Origin: JBBSBL01 sp963735885 | Lineage (GTDB): Bacteria; Actinomycetota; Thermoleophilia; Solirubrobacterales; Solirubrobacteraceae | NCBI GenBank assembly: GCA_963735885.1 | Contig: CAVTMP010000004.1 | Location: forward strand, 124,001-188,000 | Length of the DNA stretch: 64,000 nt | Direction: 5' to 3' | Part shown: in pieces, positions 25,875 through 35,394 of the stretch | How the letters are laid out: each line of letters opens with the position of its first letter | Position numbering within the stretch: position 1 is the first letter of the stretch | Made by a program: the position numbers and the translations under genes | Notes under the pieces: model-generated | Databases searched by the model: none | What the model was told of the DNA's origin: nothing | Seen by the model: only the letters and a program-made list of their open reading frames with translations

Positions 25875-27834
25875 GTGACCGCGCCCGGTCAGGCGGGCGG
25901 CGAGGGCGACCTCGCGGTCGAGCGGGTCGAGTGGGTGCCCGCGACCGGTGGCGTCGTCCACGTCCGGGTCGTCGCGGTGTGGCACGGCCGCATGCTCGCG
26001 CCGCCCCATGCGGTGCTCGTGGCCGGCACGGGCGAGGCACGCCGCCGGATCGAGCCCGTGCCCGAGCCCCGCGAGCCGGTCGGCGGATGGGCCGGGCGGC
26101 CGGGGGAGTGGCGAGCGACGTTCGCCGTCCCCGAGGCGCTGCTCGCCGCCGGGGCCGCGCTCGAGGTGGACGGGCGGCCCGTGCCGCTGCCCGGCGCCCG
26201 GCCCGCCGCCGAGGCTCCGGAGGCGCTCCCGTCATCGCCGGCGCCGCCTTCGCCGCCGCCGCCTTCGTCGGCGCCGCCGACGCCGACGTCGCCCGGGGGG
26301 ACGGTGGTCGATCATCCGGCCCTCGCCGAGCGCCGGGCTCGCGGCGAGGCGGCGGGCGGCGGCGGGCCGGACGCCCCGCTGCCGCCGCCGCCGGCGCGCC
26401 GCGCCGCGCTCGCGGCGCGGGAGGCCACGCTGGCCCGCGGGCTCGCCGCCGGGGGATCGGCCGGCGAGGCGCCGGTCGGCGGTCCTCGCCCGCCGACCGC
26501 CGGCGCCGCGGTGGACCGCGACGCGGCCGATCGGGTGGCGGGGCTGCGGGCCCAGGTCTCCGCCGCGGTGCAGGGTGTCGCCGCCGACCTCGAGGCCGAG
26601 CGTGCCGCGCGGCGCGCGCTGGAGGGCGAGCTCGTCCGCGAGCGCGACCGGCGCGCGGCGCTGGAGGCCGAGCTCGCCCGCCGACGCGTCGTGGAGGCGC
26701 GGCTCGCCTCCGGGGTGGCGGCCGCCCGGGCCGCCCTGGCCGACGCGGTCGCGGCGCTCGCCGCCGCGCCGGCGCCGGGCGCTCGACCGCCCGGCGTCGA
26801 GCGGAAGATGGCCGCCCTGCGGGCGCAGGTCGACGCGCTCCGCGAGCGGGCCGCGGAGCCGGCCGCCGCGCCCCCGGACGTGGATCCGGAGCGGCTGGGG
26901 GCGGCGCTCGCCCGGCTGCGGGCGACCGTGGCGCCGGCGCTCGAGGCGGTCGGCTCCGACGCGGAGCGGCCGGCGCCGCCCGAGCCCGGCCGACGCGCGG
27001 CCGGCGCGGACGCCGAGCGGCCGCGGCGCCGGCGCCGACGCCGAGGTGCCGCCTCGCGCGGAGCCCGCGCCGCCGCCGGAGCCCGGCCCCGGGCGGGAGG
27101 CCCCGGGCCCGACCGCCCCGTGGCTGCCCGCCGCCCTCCGCGCCGTCGCGGCCGACGATCCCGCCCTCGCCGGGAGCGGCGTGGTCGCGCTGCTGCCCGC
27201 CCAGGGCCTCGTCACGCCGGGCGAGCTCGCCTACGACGTCGCGCTCCGCCACGGGCCGACCTACGCCGTCACCGTCCGCGACGGCGCGACCGAGGTGCTG
27301 GAGCGCTCCTCGCCACGGCCCCGGCGCGAGCGGGACTTCGCGCTGCGCGGGCCGGCCGCCGGATTGGGGAACTGGGCCACCGGCCGCCGCCGCCGCGGCG
27401 TCCGCGGCCGCCGCCGGGGCGCGGCGCTCCGCGCCCTGGCGGCGCATCCCTTCTCGCTCGCCGAGCTCGACGCCGCCGGCGTGCGGCCCGACGCCGAGCT
27501 CGCCTGGCGCCTCGCGGCGGCCGCCATCGACCCCTCCTGGACCGAGGGGCGCCGCCTCTCGCTCCGCCACGAGGTCCTCGGCGCCGAGCCGCCGCGCGCC
27601 GTGACGGTGCAGGCCGCCGACGGGGCGCCGCTCCTCGTCGTGCCGGCGCGCCGCGTGAGCGAGGAGGAGGTCGATGCCACGCTGCGGACCACGCCCGGCG
27701 CCGTGCTCGCCGCGCTGCGCGGCGCGGCGCCGCCGGCCGGCGAGATGGTGGAGGAGGGCGGCGATCGGCGGGTGCTCGCGGCGCTGCGCGCATGGCTCGT
27801 GAGGGCGGAGCACGGCGTCCGCCCACGCGCGTAG
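25875..27834 (+). CDS. Uncharacterised coiled-coil protein, one frameshift
   Basis: 652 residues after removing one base near 27010-27035. GTG 25875 is chosen because GGAGG lies 4 bp upstream. Order: a beta-rich N-domain (about 10-100; VERVEWVPATGGVVHVRVVAVWHGR); a Pro/Ala/Ser linker (about 110-150); an acid/base-rich coiled coil with heptad-like Arg/Glu/Ala/Leu (about 215-330); an Ala/Pro linker that contains the shift; and a C-domain of about 250 residues (WLPAALRAVAADD, GLVTPGELAYDVALRHG, GPAAGLGNWATGRRRR, HPFSLAELDAAGVRPD). No signal peptide or catalytic motif is seen and I do not recognise the family. Its TAG stop is part of the dnaE -10. Confidence 0.6.
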
Positions 27835-27837
27835 CCT
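27832..27837 (+). promoter_or_regulatory. -10 element of dnaE (TAGCCT), built on the upstream stop codon
   Basis: TAGCCT begins with the stop TAG of the preceding gene and ends 13 bp before the dnaE ATG. Confidence 0.45.
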
Positions 27838-27850
27838 CCGGTCCCGCGCC

Positions 27851-30800
27851 ATGCCCGACGTCCCCGCCTGCGCCCACCTCCACGTCCACTCCGAGTACTC
27901 GCTGCTCGACGGGGCGTGCAAGATCGAGGCGCTGGCCGAGCGGGCCGCGGCCTTCGGCCAGCCCGCGCTCGGACTGACCGACCACGGCGTGATGAACGGT
28001 GCCGTCGAGCACTACAAGGCCTGCCGGAAGCACGGCGTCAAGCCGATCCTCGGGCTGCGAGGTCTACGTCGTCGACGACCATCGCGCCCGCCCGTCGGGC
28101 AGGGTCGAGCGCCACCACCTGACGCTGCTCGCCGCCACCGGCGACCGGGTACCGCAACCTCGTCAAGCTGTCCTCCGCCGGCTTCCTCGACGGGCTGCAC
28201 CGGGGCAAGCCGTCGGTCGACCTCGGCCTGCTCGCCGCGCACGGCGAAGGCGTGATCGCCCTCACCGGCTGCCTCGCCTCCCGCTTCTGCCGGCGGCTGC
28301 TCGAGGATCGCGCGGCCGACGCGCGCGCCCACGCCGACGACCTGCTCGGCGCCTTCGGGCCCGACAACGTCTACTTCGAGGTGCAGAAGAACGGCCTCGC
28401 GGACCAGGAGCGGGCCAACGAGGGGATCGTCCGCATCGCCCGGGAGGTCGGCCGGCCGCTCGTGGGGACGGGCGACGTCCACTACCTGCGCCGCGAGGAC
28501 TACCACCACCACACGGCGCTGCTCTGCGTGCAGACGAAGTCGACGCTCGCGGAGCCGAAGCTCACCTTCGAGACGAACGAGTTCTACCTGCGCTCCAACG
28601 AGGAGATGGCGAGCGCCTTCGCGGAGTGGCCGGAGGCGGTCGCCTCGACGCTCGAGATCGCCGACCGCTGCGACGTCGAGCTCGAGCTCGACAACCAGCT
28701 CATCCCGCGCTACCCGACGCCGGAGGGCCGCACCGAGGCGGCACACCTGCGCGAGCAGGTCGAGGCGGGGCTCGTGCGGCGCTACGGCGACCCGCCGCCG
28801 GCCGAGGCGGTCGAGCGGATGGAGATGGAGCTGCGGGTCATCGAGACGATGGGCTTCTGCGGCTACTTCCTCATCGTCTGGGACTTCGTCGCCCACGCGA
28901 AGGCGAACGGCATCGCCGTCGGGCCGGGCCGCGGCTCCGCCGCGGGCTCGATCGTCTCCTACTGCCTCGGGATCACCGACGTCGACCCGCTCCGCTACGA
29001 CCTGCTCTTCGAGCGCTTCCTCAACCCGGAGCGCGTCTCGATGCCGGACATCGACATCGACTTCTCCGTCCGCGGCCGCGAGCGCGTGATCCGCTACGTG
29101 ACCGAGAAGTACGGCGCCGAGTCGGTCGCGCAGATCATCACGTTCGGCAGGATGTTCCCGCGAGCCGCGACGCGCGACGCCGCGCGGGTGCTCGGCCACG
29201 AGTACGGCGTCGGGGACCGGCTGGCGAAGCTGATCCCCGACCCGATCATGGGGCGCCCGCCCTCCTTCGAGGACTGCCTGCGGCCCGGCGAGCCGCTGCG
29301 CGCCGAGACCGAGCGCGACCCGGTCGCCGCGCGAGATCGTCGAGACGGCCCGAGGGCTCGAGGGCATCGTGCGCAACGCCTCGATCCACGCCGCCGCGGT
29401 CGTCATCGCCGACCGCCCGCTCACCGACATCGTCCCGCTCCAGCTCGCCGACGCGGGCGCCGGGGAGGAGGGCGAGCGGGCCTACCGGACGGTGACGCAG
29501 TTCTCGATGAAGCCGATCGAGGAGATCGGCCTGCTGAAGATGGACTTCCTCGGGCTCCGCAACCTCGACGTGATCGACGACACGCTCGCGATCATCGAGC
29601 GCTCCACGGGCGAGCGGCCCGACATGGAGCGCCTGCCGCTCGACGACCCCGCGACCTACGCGATGCTGGCCCGAGGCGACTCGATCGGGGTCTTCCAGTT
29701 CGAGTCCGAGGGGATGCGCGAGGCGCTCAAGAAGGTCCGCCCGACCGAGTTCGACGACCTCGTCGCGCTCGTCTCGCTCTACCGCCCGGGGGCGATGGAC
29801 CAGATCCCCACCTACGCGCGCGGGAAGGCCGATCCGGAGGGGGTCACCTACCCCGACGACCGCCTGCGCCCGATCCTCGAGGCGACGAAGGGCGTGATCC
29901 TCTACCAGGAGCAGGCGATGCGGATCGCGACCGAGATCGCCGGGTTCTCGGGCGCGAAGGCCGACGACCTGCGCAAGGCGATCGGGAAGAAGAACCGGGC
30001 GGCGATGGCGGAGCTCCGGCCCGAGTTCTTCGCGGGCTGCCGCGCCTCCGGCACCGCGGAGTCGGTCACCGAGCTGCTGTGGCAGACGAACGAGCGGTCG
30101 GCCGACTACAGCTTCAACAAGTCCCACGCCGCCTGCTACGCGCTGATCTCCTACCGGACGGCGTGGCTCAAGGCCAACCACCCGGCGGAGTACATGGCGG
30201 CGCTGATCTCCTCGGTGATGGACACGAAGGACAAGGTCCCGTTCTTCGTCGCCCAGGCCGAGCAGATGGGGATCGAGATCCTGCCCCCCGACGTCAACGA
30301 GTCGGATCACGAGTTCGTGGTGGTCGACGGGAACATCCGCTTCGGCCTCGACGCGGTCAAGGGCGTGGGCCACCAGGCGGTGGAGGCGATCAAGGCGGCC
30401 CGCGCGGACGGCGGCCCGTTCACCTCCGTCTGGGACTTCTGCTCCCGCGTCGACGCCCGCACGGTGAACCGCAAGGCGATCGAGGCGCTCGATCAAGGGC
30501 GGCGCGTTCGGCTCGACCGGCGCGAGCCGCAAGGGGATGCTCGCCGTGCTCGAGCAGGCGCAGGCCGCGGGGCAGCAGTCCCAGCTCGACGCCCAGATCG
30601 GCCAGGGCAGCGATCTTCGACCTCGGCGACGCGGGCGGGCCGGCCGCCCCCGTCGCCGCGGCCGAGCCACCCGCCGATCCCCACCGTCGAGTTCGACCAG
30701 GCCGAGCTGCTGGCGGCCGAGAAGGAGGCGATCGGCATCTTCGTCTCCGCCCATCCGCTCAAGCCGATCCGCGAGGCGCTGCGGGTGAAGGCCGACTGCG

Positions 30801-31368
30801 CGATCGCCGACCTCGGCGGCCGCCGGGACGGGGAGTGGGTGACGGTCGGCGGGATCATCACCCAGGCCCGGCGCATCCGGACCAAGAAGGGCGACCCGAT
30901 GATGTTCGCCACGCTCGACGACCTCGAGGCCAGCGTCGAGCTCGTCGTGTTCGGCAAGGCGATGACCGCCCACGAGGCCGCGCTCGCAGCTCGATCGCGT
31001 CGTGCTCGTCCGCGGGCGCGTGGACCACAAGGACCGCGAGAAGACGTGCCTCATCGTGCAGGAGGCGAGCGAGTTCGCGCCCAGCGACGAGGAGGTCGCC
31101 GCCGCGCGCGCCGTGGCCGAGCGCGTCGCCCGCGGGCCGGAGCCGATGTGCCTCGCGGTCGACGCGGCGCGGCTCCCGGCCTCGGTGCTCGAGGACCTGC
31201 GCCACGTGCTGGAGAGCTTCCCCGGCGAGGCCGAGGTCGTGCTCGACATGCGCACCGCGCACCGGGCGGCGGCGGCTGCGGCTCGGCGCGGACTACCGCG
31301 TCGCCCCGAGCGCCGGCCTGCGGGCCGAGCTCGACGCGCTGCTGGGCGGCGCGGTCGCGCTGGCGTAG
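27851..31368 (+). CDS. dnaE: DNA polymerase III alpha subunit, eight frameshifts (likely sequence errors)
   Basis: Replicative polymerase. ATG 27851 opens the PHP domain (HLHVHSEYSLLDGACK, LGLTDHGVMNG). The catalytic palm has GPGRGSAAGSIVSYCLGITD and MPDIDIDFSVRGR (Asp metal ligands). Fingers/thumb and the beta-binding/OB region follow (WVTVGGIITQARRIRTKKGDPMMF). One-base insertions break the frame near 28058, 28149, 29333, 30495, 30614, 30671, 30988 and 31272. Removing all eight gives exactly 1,170 codons including stop, the normal DnaE1 size, and a continuous alignment by eye. The large middle piece (about 29369-30490) is unbroken. I regard the gene as intact in the organism. Confidence 0.92.
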
Positions 31369-31379
31369 GGCGGGCCGCC

Positions 31380-31426
31380 CGGGCACGGCGTCGCCGTCGC
31401 GGCGCGACCTCCTACGCCCGTGCCCG
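31380..31426. terminator. Possible hairpin terminator between convergent dnaE and nfo
   Basis: CGGGCACGG (31380-31388) pairs perfectly with CCGTGCCCG (31418-31426), and a short GTCGC/GCGAC stem sits inside. The right arm lies within the end of nfo. No T-run. Confidence 0.3.
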
Positions 31427-32274
31427 CAACCCCCGCCGGCGCAGCCCCGCCATGACCTTCATGTCCTCCCGCTCGACGCCGCGGCCGGCGGTCCCCGGGC
31501 CCTCGTAGATCATCGGGAGCCTCTCGAAGCGCGGCTCCGAGAGGAAGACCGCGCAGCCGGCCTTCCCGATCTCGCCCTCCCCGAGCGGCGCGTGGCGGTC
31601 GCGGTTGCTGCCCAGCGGGGTGAGCGAGTCGTTGACGTGCAGCGACCCGAGGCGGTCGAGCCCGACCGTGGCGTCGCACGCCGCGAGCGTCGCGTCGAGC
31701 CCCTCCACGGTCCGGACCTCGTAGCCCGAGGCGAGCAGATGGCAGGAGTCGAGGCACACGCCGAGGCGGCGGTCGTCGCCCGCCGCCTCGAGCAGGGCGG
31801 CCAGCTCCTCGAACGAGCGGCCGAGCGTGCCGCCCGCGCCGGCGGTGTTCTCCAGCTGGAGCGGACATCGCTCGCTCGCGGTCAGCGCCTCGCGGATCAC
31901 CGCGCCCGCCCGGTCGATGGCCGCCCCCGGGTCGCCGCCCTTGGCCGAGCCGGCGTGGAGGATCGACCGCGGCGGCGCCGATCGCGTCGCCGACGCGCAG
32001 GGAGTGGGTCAGCGAGGCGAGCGAGCGCGCGGCGCAGCTCGGGATCGTCGGTCCCGCAGTTCACGAGGTACACCGCGTGGATCACGGTCGCCTCGATCGG
32101 GCTCGCCGCGGCGGCCTCCCGGAAGGCGGCGAAGTCCTCCTCGCCGTAGGCCGTCGGCCGCCACATCCGCGGCGACTGGTTGAAGATCTGGATGGCTCGG
32201 CAGCCGCGCTCGACGCCGCGCTCCACCGCCTTCGCCAGGCCGCCGGCGGGGGAGACGTGGGCGCCGAGCAGCAC
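31412..32274 (-). CDS. nfo: Deoxyribonuclease IV (AP endonuclease), two frameshifts
   Basis: EndoIV-type enzyme cutting 5' of abasic sites in base-excision repair. GTG 32274 begins LLGAHVSPAGGL (His metal ligand), then QIFNQSPRMWRP, VIHAVYLVNCGT, LQLENTAGAGGTLG (Glu ligand), CLDSCHLLASGY (Asp/His), LGSLHVNDSLTPLGSNRDRHAPLG (the core HVND and DRH motifs), and YEGPG (Glu). Extra bases near 32032 and 31965 break the frame; removing both gives 286 residues, the usual size. Convergent to dnaE, divergent from gltX with start codons only 23 bp apart. Confidence 0.9.
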
Positions 32275-32282
32275 GGCGCGCC

Positions 32283-32292
32283 AATCTACCGG
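32283..32292. promoter_or_regulatory. Overlapping divergent promoters of nfo and gltX
   Basis: On the minus strand TAGATT (32288-32283) ends 8 bp before the nfo GTG. On the plus strand TACCGG (32287-32292) or the overlapping CAATCT could be the gltX -10. Both transcripts would be leaderless or nearly so, and RNA polymerase cannot occupy both sites at once. Confidence 0.4.
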
Positions 32293-32297
32293 GCATC

Positions 32298-33669
32298 ATG
32301 GCGCCCATGACCGCCCCGCCCCGCGTCCGCTTCGCGCCCTCCCCGACCGGGGCGCTCCACATCGGCGGGGCCCGCACCGCGCTCTTCAACTGGCTCTTCG
32401 CGCGCGGGCAGGGGGGCACGCTGGTCCTGCGGATCGAGGACACCGACCGCGAGCGCTCGACGCCCGCGAATGTCGAGCAGATCCTCGACGCGCTGGGCTG
32501 GCTCGGGCTCGACTGGGACGAGGGGCCGCTCTTCCAGCACGAGCAGGCCGCCCGCCACCGGGAGGTGCTCGAGCGCCTCGAGGCCGAGGGGCGCACCTAC
32601 CGGTCCACCGCCACCGGGGAGGACGTGCGGGCCTGGAAGGCCGAGCACGGCGCCGACCGGGGGTTCCGCGGGAGCGACGAGGGCGAGGGGGCCGTCCGCC
32701 TCCGGGTGGGAGACGAGGGGGAGACGGTGGTGCGGGACGCCATCCGCGGCGACGCCGTCTTCCGCCACCGCCACCTCGACGACCCGGTGATCGCGCGGGC
32801 GGACGGCTCGGCCCTCTACAACTTCGCCGTTGCGGTGGACGATCTCGACGAGCGGATCACCCACGTCGTGCGCGGCGAGGACCACCTCTCGAACACCCCG
32901 AAGCAGCTCCTCGTCCACGAGGCGCTGGGCGCGCCGGCGCCCGTCTACGCCCACCTGCCGCTCCTGCACGGTCCCGACGGACGCAAGCTCTCCAAGCGCC
33001 ACGGCGCCGCATCCGTGCAGGAGCTCCGCAGCGCCGGGTTCCTGCCCGAGGCGGTGCGCAACTACCTCGCGCTGCTCGGCGCCGGCTACGACCCCGACGC
33101 GCGAGCGCTTCGCGACCGAGGAGCTCGCCCGGCGGTTCTCGCTCGATCGCGTCTCCCGCTCGCCGGCGGTGTTCGACGAGGCGAAGCTCCGCAACTTCAA
33201 CGGGCACGAGCTGCGCGCGCTGCCGATCGACGACCTGACCGCGCGGCTCGAGGCGTTCACCGGTCGCGCGGGGCTGCGCGACGCCGCCGTGATCGCGCGG
33301 GAGAAGATCCAGACGCTGGCCGACTTCTGGCCGCTCACGGGCTTCCTGTTCGACGGGCCGGTGGACGATCCGGCCGCCGCGGCGAGGTGGCTGGAACCCG
33401 AGGAGAGCCGGACCGCGCTCGCCGCCGCGCGCGACGCCCTGGCCGCGCTCGGCGAGCCGTTCTCGGCCGAGCGCGTCGAGGTCGCCCTGCGCGGGGTGGT
33501 CGAGCGCCGGCAGGGCAAGCCCCAGCAGGTGTTCCAGCCCGTGCGCGTGGCGATCTCGGGCACGACGATCTCCCCCGGGATCTTCGAGAGCGTCGCCGCG
33601 CTCGGCCGCGAGGAGACCCTCGCGCGGATCGACGCCGCCCTCGCCCGTGCGACGGTCGCCCGCTCGTGA
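32298..33669 (+). CDS. gltX: Glutamate-tRNA ligase, one frameshift
   Basis: Class I synthetase, about 456 residues after removing one base near 33105. ATP-binding motifs: HIGGARTALFNW (HIGH) and KLSKRHG (KMSKS). FAPSPTG, RIEDTDRERS and YNFAVAVDDLDERITHVVRGEDH are typical of GluRS. The C-terminal helical anticodon domain ends ARIDAALARATVARS. Two ATGs (32298, 32307) are possible; both lie before RVRFAPSPTG. With gatCAB in the same window and no GlnRS seen, it is probably non-discriminating, charging tRNA-Gln with Glu for amidation; this is inference. Confidence 0.92.
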
Positions 33670-33742
33670 AGGCGCCCCGCGCCGCGCGTCGAACCTTCGA
33701 GGGGAACCCGCCGGCAGGCGTCCCCGGCGCGGCGTGCGCGCC

Positions 33743-33770
33743 TAAACCCCCGAACGGGTGGTGCCGATAG
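33743..33770 (+). promoter_or_regulatory. Sigma-28 (FliA/SigD/WhiG-type) promoter of the HDOD-LuxR gene
   Basis: TAAA (33743-33746) and GCCGATAG (33763-33770) are separated by 16 bp. The known consensus of sigma-28 family promoters is TAAA, 14-16 bp, GCCGATA(A/T). Seven of the eight -10 bases match. AT-rich TAAA is rare in this sequence, so chance occurrence with correct spacing is unlikely. Expected transcription start is near 33777. Confidence 0.75.
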
Positions 33771-33777
33771 GTCCAGC

Positions 33778-33863
33778 AGCCCAGGGAGCTCGCATCCCTC
33801 GCCCGGTTCCGGGCTGGATGTTCGGCGTCCCTTCCGGTAGTCCTACCGACCGATCGCCCGCCC
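33778..33863 (+). other. Structured 5' leader of the HDOD-LuxR gene
   Basis: If transcription starts near 33777, the leader is about 86 nt. It contains three perfect short inverted repeats in a row: AGGGA/TCCCT (33783-33799), GCCCGG/CCGGGC (33801-33814) and CGGTAG/CTACCG (33835-33848). The last is also a near-palindromic 14-mer that could be a protein site. No clear Shine-Dalgarno precedes the GTG. The rest of the 194-bp gap 33670-33863 holds only the promoter. Confidence 0.45.
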
Positions 33864-34964
33864 GTGACGCCTGCCACCGCTCCTGCCCCCGCCGACGTGA
33901 ACTCGTCCAACACCGTTGAGGCGGCCTCCGCCTCGCGGCATCACAACGAGGGACACGGACGCCGGCTGACCGCGGCCTTCGAGGCGCTCGATGCCTTCCC
34001 GGTGCTCGCCGAGTCGCGCAACCGCGTGCTCCACCTCCTCACCGAGGAGCGGCCGCCCATCGCCGACGTGGTCACCGCCGTCGAGGCCGACGTGGCCCTG
34101 GCCATCGCCGCGCTGCGTCTCGCCAACCGCGTGGAGGGCAAGCGGCGCGGGAAGGTCGAGAGCGTCGTCGACGCGGTCGACGCGCTCGGCCCGCAGGCCG
34201 TCGAGGCGCTGGCCACCCGCGCGCGGACCTTCGACTTCTTCGAGCGCGGCGGGCTGTGGGACGTGACGCCCGAGCGCTTCCGTCTGCACGCGGTCGCGAC
34301 GCAGCGGGCGGCGGACCGGATCGCGACCGAGCTCGGCTACGAGTCGCGGGACCGGCTCATGGTCACCGCGCTGCTGCACGACATCGGCAAGCTCGTCCTC
34401 GTCCATGCCTACCCCGGCTATCCCCAGCAGGTCCACGACGAGGCGCGGACCCCGGAGGAGCGGATCCACCGGGAGCGCCGCGAGCTCGGCGTGGACCACG
34501 CGCTCGTCGGCGGCGTGCTCGCGCGCCGCTGGGGCCTGCCGAAGGCGGTCGCCCGGGTGATCGAGCGCCATCACGCCGAGGACGCCGAGGGCGAGCAGGC
34601 CCTCGTGCGGCTGGCGGACATGCTCGCCCACTACGGGCAGGGCGCGCCGGTGTCTCCGGGCGAGCTGCTCAACACCTCGCGCGCGCTGGGGCTGGGCGGC
34701 CCCGAGCTGCGCTCGGTCCTCTACGACCTCCCGTTCCCGCCGGGCAACGGTCGCGTGCGCCAGATCGATCCGTGCCCGCTGTCCTCGCGCGAGGTCGAGG
34801 TGCTGCGACGCCTGGGGCAGGGCAAGGTCTACAAGCAGATCGCGCTCGAGCTCGACCTCTCGCCGAGCACGGTGCGCACGCACCTGCACAACATCTACGG
34901 CAAGCTCGGCGCCGTGGACCGCGCCCAGGCCGTCCTCATGGCGACCGAGCGCGGCTGGATCTGA
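33864..34964 (+). CDS. HDOD domain protein with C-terminal LuxR-type DNA-binding domain
   Basis: 366 residues from GTG 33864. A polar N-terminus (1-38) is followed by an HDOD domain (about 40-245). Its metal-like site residues are visible: LLHDIGK at 170-176, GVDHALVGGVLARRWGLP and ERHH. HDOD proteins are HD-GYP relatives, usually without proven catalysis, acting in motility, chemotaxis and biofilm signalling. Residues 306-366 are a LuxR/GerE helix-turn-helix (LSSREVEVLRRLGQG, IALELDLSPSTVRTHLHNIY, KLGAVDRAQAV). So it is probably a signal-responsive transcription factor. The sigma-28 promoter in front places it in a motility or developmental regulon. No flagellar gene is in the window. Confidence 0.85.
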   Translation: MTPATAPAPADVNSSNTVEAASASRHHNEGHGRRLTAAFEALDAFPVLAESRNRVLHLLTEERPPIADVVTAVEADVALAIAALRLANRVEGKRRGKVESVVDAVDALGPQAVEALATRARTFDFFERGGLWDVTPERFRLHAVATQRAADRIATELGYESRDRLMVTALLHDIGKLVLVHAYPGYPQQVHDEARTPEERIHRERRELGVDHALVGGVLARRWGLPKAVARVIERHHAEDAEGEQALVRLADMLAHYGQGAPVSPGELLNTSRALGLGGPELRSVLYDLPFPPGNGRVRQIDPCPLSSREVEVLRRLGQGKVYKQIALELDLSPSTVRTHLHNIYGKLGAVDRAQAVLMATERGWI

Positions 34965-34986
34965 TCCGGCCCGCGCCGCGGCGGCG

Positions 34987-34992
34987 TAGGAT
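34987..34992 (+). promoter_or_regulatory. -10 element of the Rrf2 gene (TAGGAT), leaderless type
   Basis: TAGGAT ends 9 bp before ATG 35002; same hexamer and spacing as pheS. Confidence 0.5.
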
Positions 34993-35001
34993 CGCCGCGC
35001 C

Positions 35002-35394
35002 ATGATCTCGATCACCACGAAGAGCCCGTACGCCGTCCGCGCGCTCGCCGAGCTCGCCCGCATCGGCGGCGACGCCCCGGTCCCGATCGCGGAGCTCGCC
35101 CGGCGTCGCGAGATTCCCACGCAGTTCCTCGAGCAGCTCTTCGCCACCCTGCGGCGGGCCGGCGTCCTTCGCTCCCAGCGCGGGGTCAAGGGCGGCTACA
35201 GCTTCGCGCGCCCGCCCGGCGACGTCACGGTGCTCGAGGTCGTGGAGCTGCTCGACGGGCCGCTCGGCCAAGGGGCCGAGGGCGTGTTCGCCGCCGCCGC
35301 CGCCGCCGCCCGCGACGTCCTGGCGGCCGAGAGCATCGCCGACGTCGTCGAGCGCGAGGCCCGCGCGGCCGGCGCGCCGATGTACCACATCTAG
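35002..35394 (+). CDS. Rrf2-family transcriptional regulator without cysteines (CymR-like)
   Basis: 130 residues. The winged helix covers the first 80: MISITTKSPYAVRALAELAR, IPTQFLEQLFATLRRAGVLRSQRGVKGGYSFAR, the wing typical of Rrf2/IscR/CymR. The C-terminal dimerisation helix (about 95-122) is Ala-rich. The protein contains no cysteine at all, so it cannot bind an Fe-S cluster as IscR, NsrR or RsrR do. Cysteine-free or cluster-free members include CymR, which represses cysteine-synthesis genes together with CysK. cysK and cysE lie 3 kb downstream, so a CymR-like role is a reasonable but untested inference. Confidence 0.85.
   Translation: MISITTKSPYAVRALAELARIGGDAPVPIAELARRREIPTQFLEQLFATLRRAGVLRSQRGVKGGYSFARPPGDVTVLEVVELLDGPLGQGAEGVFAAAAAAARDVLAAESIADVVEREARAAGAPMYHI

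Noticed and set aside
23869..25878. Plus-strand open frames upstream of and across argG in other frames
   Set aside because: Low-complexity Arg-rich translations; argG in its own frame is unambiguous.
26225..26310. CRISPR-like or microsatellite tract of GCCGCC/GCCTTC units
   Set aside because: It encodes the Pro/Ser linker of the coiled-coil protein; irregular unit, no spacers.
33670..33863. tRNA or c-di-GMP riboswitch before the HDOD gene
   Set aside because: No cloverleaf or acceptor stem and no GEMM core; the GCCGATA element is better explained as a sigma-28 -10, and part of the apparent stem would lie upstream of the transcription start.
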